In this document: piece after piece, positions 5,226-10,000 of the stretch
Numbering within the stretch: position 1 is the stretch's first letter
Layout: every line of letters starts with the position of its first letter
NCBI RefSeq assembly: GCF_020217025.1
Contig: NZ_JAIWOF010000234.1
Location: 1-10,000, forward strand
DNA: 10,000 nucleotides
Source: Flavobacterium sp.
GTDB lineage: Bacteria > Bacteroidota > Bacteroidia > Flavobacteriales > Flavobacteriaceae
Direction of reading: 5' to 3'
The notes under the pieces: model-generated
The model's database searches: none
The model's input: only the letters and a program-made list of their open reading frames with translations
Told to the model about the DNA's origin: nothing
Program-made: the position numbers and the translations under genes

Positions 5226-6836
5226 TTATTCTTTTTCTTTAGGTAAAGTAAAGTAAAATGTACTACCCACATTCACTACCGATTCTACCCAAATGGTTCC
5301 GTTCAGATTCTCTACAATTTTCTTTACTATGGCTAATCCCATTCCGCTTCCTTTGTCGCCTTCTCTTGTGTGTAATCGTTGAAAAAGCACAAATATTTTT
5401 TCTAGATATTCATTTTCAATTCCAATTCCGTTGTCTTTAACCGCAAAGGTGATTTGTTTATCATCTTCTTCAATTACTTTAACAGATACAATTGGAGCTT
5501 CATTTTCTTTAGAATATTTAAAGGCATTACCAATTAAATTTTGAAAAACTTGAATCAATGGCGATTTATAAGAGTTTAAAATTGGTAAATTTTCATAAAT
5601 TAATTTGCCGTGTGGAAATTCAAGTTTGTAGAAAGATTCAATTTCATGGATGATATCATTTAAATTGATTGCTTCTTTTTTGTCGTTATATTTTCCTACT
5701 CTTGAAAATTCTAAAATATCTAAAATAATATTCTTCATTCTTTTGGCACCATCAACCGCAAAAAAGATATATTTTTTTCCTTTCTCATCAATTACATCAT
5801 TGTATTTTTTCTCTAGTTGCGTCAAAAAACTGGTTATCATTCTCAGCGGTTCTTGTAAGTCATGAGATATGATGTAAGCAAAATATTCTAATTCTTTATT
5901 CACCTTAGTAAGCTCTTTTGCTCTATTCTCTAATTCAATATTTAATTTTTCTAAATCGGCAGTTTTTTTATCAACTAGAGATTCTAATTTTAGAGGCTCT
6001 TCTGCTAGTTTTCTTAAGTATAATGCTATAATTATACTCAAAACAATTCCGTAAATAAGAAACTCGATTGATCTGTTTAAATATTTTGGTTCTTTTAATT
6101 TTACATACAAATACCAATCTCCTGCAGGGATGAAAGATTTATGAATAATTCCGTTGCTGAAATCGCCATTGTTTTTGAAAAACTTAGGGCCGTTTAAATC
6201 GCCTTCTTTTTGTACCATTTGATATTCAAAGTTTGAAGTACTTCCAAGATCGTCTAGGTGTATGGCTTTTAAAAAAGTTTCTGTTTTAATAATAACTGCA
6301 GAAAATCCCCAAAATTTCCCATTTTTATAAATAGGTTCTCTGCCTACAATACCCATTCCTCCTTGTACTAGTTGAAATGGTCCTTCAAAAAAGATTTTAT
6401 TTTTTTTAATAGCATCTTTAGCCGCTTTTTTGTGAAGGCTATCGGCAGTAAGATGATAGCCAATGGTTTTTTCATTGCCAATTAAAGGATAGGTTTTTAT
6501 AATTTCAAATCCTTTTACCAATTGAATTCCATCTACATATTTGTTTTTTTCTACTAAACTTTTTGCTACGGGTTCAAATTCTTGTTCTTGTAAATTTTTT
6601 TCGGCAATAAAACTAATTACTTTAACCACATTAGAACTGTAGTTAATTGTACTCTCAAGCTGGTTTTTTATCTTGAATGATTCTTCTTTTACTTTTATTA
6701 ATTCATTACCATACTCATTGTTGTAAATTCTGTAGGTTAAGAATATGCTAATAATGAGTAAAATAAAAAAAGAGATAATAGCCAATTGATTTGGCCAATA
6801 ATCTAAACATCTATTTATTTTTCTTAGTAGGTTCAT
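5226..6836 (-). CDS. CHASE-domain membrane histidine kinase
   Basis: A 536-residue sensor kinase. TM1 (about 17-36) and TM2 (about 256-275) enclose an extracytoplasmic region of about 220 residues containing a CHASE domain (about 100-192). Its features are TYPLIGNEKTIGYHL, FEGPFQLVQGGMGIVGREPIY and KFWGFSAVII. CHASE domains bind small molecules outside the membrane (cytokinins in plant receptors); the bacterial ligand is usually unknown. After TM2 a coiled coil (about 280-316) leads to the DHp with H325 in ISHDLQEPLR, then the ATPase domain: NLIGNAFKY, G1 DNGIGIE (468-474), FVLFQRLHT and G2 GSGMGL (496-501). All key residues are present. The DHp-ATPase core is very close to that of the upstream gene (both read LEKKYNDV.DEKGK and NIILDILE.SR.GK), so the two probably arose by duplication with exchange of the sensor half. 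Its ATG overlaps the upstream TGA as ATGA (6836-6833), indicating coupled translation, and the next kinase begins two bases after its stop. Confidence 0.95.
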   Translation of the reverse strand: MNLLRKINRCLDYWPNQLAIISFFILLIISIFLTYRIYNNEYGNELIKVKEESFKIKNQLESTINYSSNVVKVISFIAEKNLQEQEFEPVAKSLVEKNKYVDGIQLVKGFEIIKTYPLIGNEKTIGYHLTADSLHKKAAKDAIKKNKIFFEGPFQLVQGGMGIVGREPIYKNGKFWGFSAVIIKTETFLKAIHLDDLGSTSNFEYQMVQKEGDLNGPKFFKNNGDFSNGIIHKSFIPAGDWYLYVKLKEPKYLNRSIEFLIYGIVLSIIIALYLRKLAEEPLKLESLVDKKTADLEKLNIELENRAKELTKVNKELEYFAYIISHDLQEPLRMITSFLTQLEKKYNDVIDEKGKKYIFFAVDGAKRMKNIILDILEFSRVGKYNDKKEAINLNDIIHEIESFYKLEFPHGKLIYENLPILNSYKSPLIQVFQNLIGNAFKYSKENEAPIVSVKVIEEDDKQITFAVKDNGIGIENEYLEKIFVLFQRLHTREGDKGSGMGLAIVKKIVENLNGTIWVESVVNVGSTFYFTLPKEKE

Positions 6837-9800
6837 TTTTTTGGTAATGTAAAATGGAATGTTGCTCCTTTGTTTACTTCAGATTCAACCCAGATGGTTC
6901 CATTTAGGTTTTCAATAATTTTTTTAACAATAGCTAGTCCCATACCCGAGCCGTTGTATTCTTGTTTGGTGTGTAATCTTTGGAAAATTACAAAAATTTT
7001 GTCATGAAATTCTTTGTCAATTCCGATTCCATTGTCTTGGATTGTGAAATGCCAATTTTTATCATCTTCCACGGTTTCAATATTTATTTTAGGACTTTCA
7101 TTGGGTTTTTGATATTTTAAGCCGTTTCCTATAAGGTTGTGAAAAATTTGGGTCAAAGGTGTTTTGAATCCTGTAATAGTTGGTAAATTACTGTGTGTAA
7201 TTACAGCCTTGGTTTCTGTTATTTTTTGACTGTTCATCTTACAAACTTCATCTACAAGATTATTTATGTCTATAGCTTCATTTTGTTCTGTTACTTTTCC
7301 GATTCTTGAATATTCTAAGATATCTAAAATAATATTTCTCATTCGATTAGCACCGTCAACAGCAAAGTAAATATACTGTTTTCCTTTTTCATCTAACACA
7401 TCATTATATTTTTTTTCTAAATGTGTTAGGAAACTTGTTACCATTCTTAAGGGTTCTTGCATGTCATGTGAGGCAATGTAGGCAAATTGTTCTAATTCTT
7501 GATTCGAATTTAGTAAGGCTTTTGTTTGTTTTTCTAATTTTTTATTTAAAATGCGTAGCGATTCTTCTTGTTCTTTGATAGATGTTATGTCTTGCAGTGC
7601 ACCAACGATTCGTGTTGCTATTCCTTTTTCATTTCTTATGATGACTCCGTTGTTTATGATGTAAGCGTATTCGTTATTTGCTTTTTTGTACCAGTATTCT
7701 TTTTTCCAGTTTTCTTGTTCTGGATTGTTGATTGCTTCTTTCAACGAGTTAATTACCTCTTCTGCTTGATCAGGTCGTACTCTTGATTTGATTAAATCTA
7801 GAAGATTACGGTCATAAATAAAATTAGGCACTTTATAACCAAATGATTTGAAGAAACCTTCTCCTCTATACATGGTTTTTTTCTCGATATCCCAATCCCA
7901 AATAGCATCGTTAGTCGCTGCTGTTGATTTTTCAAAACGGTCATTAGATGCTTTTAAGGCGTTTTCATATGCTTTTGTACTAGTAATGTCTTTGTAGTAA
8001 ATAGATAATCCAGCTTTTGATGGATATACGCTAATTTCGACCCATAAGTTAAGCTGCTCCAAAAAAGTTTGAAAATAGACTGTTTTTTGTTTTGTTAAGG
8101 CTTCTTTGTATTTTTTTTCTTGGATGGTATTTTTAATTTGAGGAAATAATTTCCAGAAATTTTTACCTAAAACGTTCTCTCTATTAAGATCTAATATTTT
8201 TTCTGTTTTATTATTCCAATACGTTATGTTCCAATTTTTGTCTAGCGAAATGAAAGCGTCACCTATGCTTTCTAGGATGTCATTTTTATCTTCTAGCGAT
8301 TTTTGAAGTGCTAGACTGGTTTTTTTTCTTTGAATAGTTGCGGATAAGTTGAACACAATGTTTGATAGAAAGCTAATTTCGCTAATTGACCATTCGCGTT
8401 CAGTAACGCAATCGTCAAAGCCTACAAAACCTTGGAAAGTGTTGTTGATGAAGATGGGTAAAACTAGAAATGATTTGATGTTTTGGTTTTTCAAATTTTC
8501 TTTTAGGTTTCCTTCCGGTAATTTTGATGTTATAGTGGCAACGAGTTTACCTTCTATTAATGGGTTAAAAAAATCGGTAAAGGCTTCAATAGGAATGTTT
8601 TGTAACTCAGGGTTTTCTATTTGTGGTTCAATGCCGTCTTTAATCCATTCGATTTTCTGATTGCAGGTTTTCGGTTGGCCTTCGCTTACTTCGTCTATTT
8701 CAAAATAATAAATTCTATCGACATCGATGGTATTTCCAGTGATTTGGAATACTTTGTTTAATGATTCGTACCAATCGTCGGCATGAGTTAGTTCTGAGAT
8801 TACATTGGTAATAGAGGATAGGAAGATATTTTTTTGTGCTAAATCGAGTTCGTTTACTTTTTGATGGGTAATATTTTGAATACTTCCCAGAATTTTGGTC
8901 ATGTTGTTTTCAAAGTTGTATTCGGGTTTTCCGATACATCTTACCCATTTTAAATTTCCTTTTTTGGTTTTAATTTGGAATTCGATATCAAATTTTTTAC
9001 CTCTATTAATTAATTTATAAAATGCATTTTCTGTTTTTTTTCGGTCTTTTTCGTAGGTGAAGTTGAGTAAGATTTCTAGATTGATATTTTCGTTTGTCTC
9101 TAATTCTAGAATTTCTTTTACCACACTAGATAAAAAGAAATGAGGTGATTGGGTATTCGTATGGTATTCCCAACTTCCAATTTCTGCTAGTTTTGCTGTT
9201 TCTTGAAAAAGGTGTTGTAGTTCTGTAATCTCTGTAATATTTCTGCCATAAGAAAAAGCATTATTTTCATCACCAAAAATTTCAGAAGAACTCCAAGAAA
9301 TCCATTTGTAATCTCCGTTTTTTGTTCGGAATCGGTTGGCAAAATTATTTGCTTTTCTGTTTCCAGATATGGTTTCTATGTATTCTACTTCCGATTTTAT
9401 TAAATCATCTGGGTGTAAGAAATAGGTGTAAGGATTGGAAGTTAATTCCTCTTCGGTATATCCTAATAAGTCGCAAAATGCTTGATTTACTTTAGTGAAA
9501 TGACCGTAAGCATTGGCTATGGCAATAATGTCTGGTGCACTTTCAAACATTAGTGTATTCATTTCCTCATTCATTTTGCGTTTTATCTCTGCTCCAAGAT
9601 AATTACTTAGCGATAGATAAGGTTCAATTTTTAGTTGGTCTAAAGTAAGGTCTTCTTTAGAAAAGAATACTAAAGTTCCAATGAAGTCATTATTGTTGAA
9701 TAATGGCACACCAAGAAGTGATTTAACATCTAATTCATCAGCTAATTCTTTTCTAAAAAAATAGTTGTTGATGTCTTCTTTTTTCCAGATTTTGTGTTTT

Positions 9801-10000
9801 TTTTCTTTCCAGATGATTCCAGGAAGTCCTTGATTTTCTGTGAATCGAGAAAAATTATATGTTTTTTCGTAGCTTTTTTTTATGTTGTCGTTTTGGGTTG
9901 CCCATTTCTTTAAAGAGATGTTTGTTTTGCAAGAATTCAGTAGCCATAATTCAGTAGCTAAAAAATCATCATATTTGGTTAGGTATTCAAGAATTTCTTC
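6833..10000 (-). CDS. Multi-GAF/PAS cytosolic sensor histidine kinase (5' end off the window)
   Basis: The last 1055 residues of a large soluble kinase; the frame is open to base 10000, so the start lies beyond the right edge. Numbering from the edge, domains are: GAF1 (1 to about 145, with QGLPGIIW and LLGVPLF), PAS1 (about 150-268, LLGYTEEEL, HPDD, GRNITE), PAS2 (about 272-376, IGSWEYH, SIQNITH), GAF2 (about 385-555, LVLPIFINN, GFVGFDDC), PAS3 (about 575-675, SIGDAFISLD, YYKDITS), PAS4 (about 690-807, AIWDWDIEKK, ALQDITS), a coiled coil (about 812-838), DHp with H845 in ASHDMQEPLR, and the ATPase domain (NLIGNGLKY, DNGIGID near 992, GSGMGL near 1019) ending TLPKK. All kinase motifs are intact. 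There is no TM segment in the visible part, so it is probably cytosolic. The GTG at 9709 is not a start: it encodes a valine inside GAF1. The stop overlaps the next gene's ATG by four bases. GAF and PAS ligands cannot be predicted. The first half parallels the gene at 1-2213. Confidence 0.95.
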   Translation of the reverse strand, partial: EEILEYLTKYDDFLATELWLLNSCKTNISLKKWATQNDNIKKSYEKTYNFSRFTENQGLPGIIWKEKKHKIWKKEDINNYFFRKELADELDVKSLLGVPLFNNNDFIGTLVFFSKEDLTLDQLKIEPYLSLSNYLGAEIKRKMNEEMNTLMFESAPDIIAIANAYGHFTKVNQAFCDLLGYTEEELTSNPYTYFLHPDDLIKSEVEYIETISGNRKANNFANRFRTKNGDYKWISWSSSEIFGDENNAFSYGRNITEITELQHLFQETAKLAEIGSWEYHTNTQSPHFFLSSVVKEILELETNENINLEILLNFTYEKDRKKTENAFYKLINRGKKFDIEFQIKTKKGNLKWVRCIGKPEYNFENNMTKILGSIQNITHQKVNELDLAQKNIFLSSITNVISELTHADDWYESLNKVFQITGNTIDVDRIYYFEIDEVSEGQPKTCNQKIEWIKDGIEPQIENPELQNIPIEAFTDFFNPLIEGKLVATITSKLPEGNLKENLKNQNIKSFLVLPIFINNTFQGFVGFDDCVTEREWSISEISFLSNIVFNLSATIQRKKTSLALQKSLEDKNDILESIGDAFISLDKNWNITYWNNKTEKILDLNRENVLGKNFWKLFPQIKNTIQEKKYKEALTKQKTVYFQTFLEQLNLWVEISVYPSKAGLSIYYKDITSTKAYENALKASNDRFEKSTAATNDAIWDWDIEKKTMYRGEGFFKSFGYKVPNFIYDRNLLDLIKSRVRPDQAEEVINSLKEAINNPEQENWKKEYWYKKANNEYAYIINNGVIIRNEKGIATRIVGALQDITSIKEQEESLRILNKKLEKQTKALLNSNQELEQFAYIASHDMQEPLRMVTSFLTHLEKKYNDVLDEKGKQYIYFAVDGANRMRNIILDILEYSRIGKVTEQNEAIDINNLVDEVCKMNSQKITETKAVITHSNLPTITGFKTPLTQIFHNLIGNGLKYQKPNESPKINIETVEDDKNWHFTIQDNGIGIDKEFHDKIFVIFQRLHTKQEYNGSGMGLAIVKKIIENLNGTIWVESEVNKGATFHFTLPKK

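Noticed and set aside
9707..9709. GTG as the start codon of the large right-hand kinase
   Set aside because: It encodes a valine inside a GAF domain. The frame stays open through base 10000 and the upstream residues complete the GAF motif (QGLPGIIW), so the true start is outside the window.

Overview
The window reads as a two-component signalling island from a Bacteroidota genome, most likely a flavobacterium. The basis is the very low GC, the lack of clear Shine-Dalgarno sequences, and lineage-typical signalling families (a 'WIQSHVVRSPL' orphan DHp protein, its small receiver partner, and 'SHDLQEPLR' kinases). This taxonomic call is an inference from composition and protein style. All seven genes are on the minus strand, so transcription runs from right to left.

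In transcription order, from high to low coordinates: (1) 6833-10000+, a large soluble GAF-PAS-PAS-GAF-PAS-PAS histidine kinase whose N-terminus is beyond the right edge; (2) 5226-6836, a membrane CHASE-domain histidine kinase; (3) 4261-5223, a short two-TM histidine kinase. These three overlap or nearly touch (4-base ATGA overlap, then a 2-base gap) and share one DHp-ATPase core. After a 104-base gap with a candidate promoter and an 18-base perfect palindrome come: (4) 3731-4156, an Rcp1-like single-domain response regulator; (5) 2770-3729, a receiver-PAS-DHp protein with no ATP-binding domain; (6) 2366-2752, a second single-domain receiver. These are packed with 1- and 17-base gaps. After a 152-base gap with a conspicuous G-rich tract comes (7) 1-2213, a further multi-PAS/GAF sensor running off the left edge.

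Together the genes look like a multi-input phosphorelay. Three ATP-competent kinases (cytosolic, CHASE and short membrane input) could feed the Rcp1-like regulator. The orphan DHp of gene 5 has no ATPase of its own and could shuttle phosphate between receivers, or scaffold them, with gene 6 as partner. No gene encodes a DNA-binding or other recognisable effector output, so the final output is probably protein-protein contact or lies outside the window. Genes 1 and 7 share the order GAF-PAS-PAS and similar motifs, so paralogous sensors flank the cluster. I see no mobile elements, RNA genes, CRISPR arrays or convincing terminators. The layout (stand-alone receivers around a kinase-dead DHp protein) is the most interesting part, though each component family is known.
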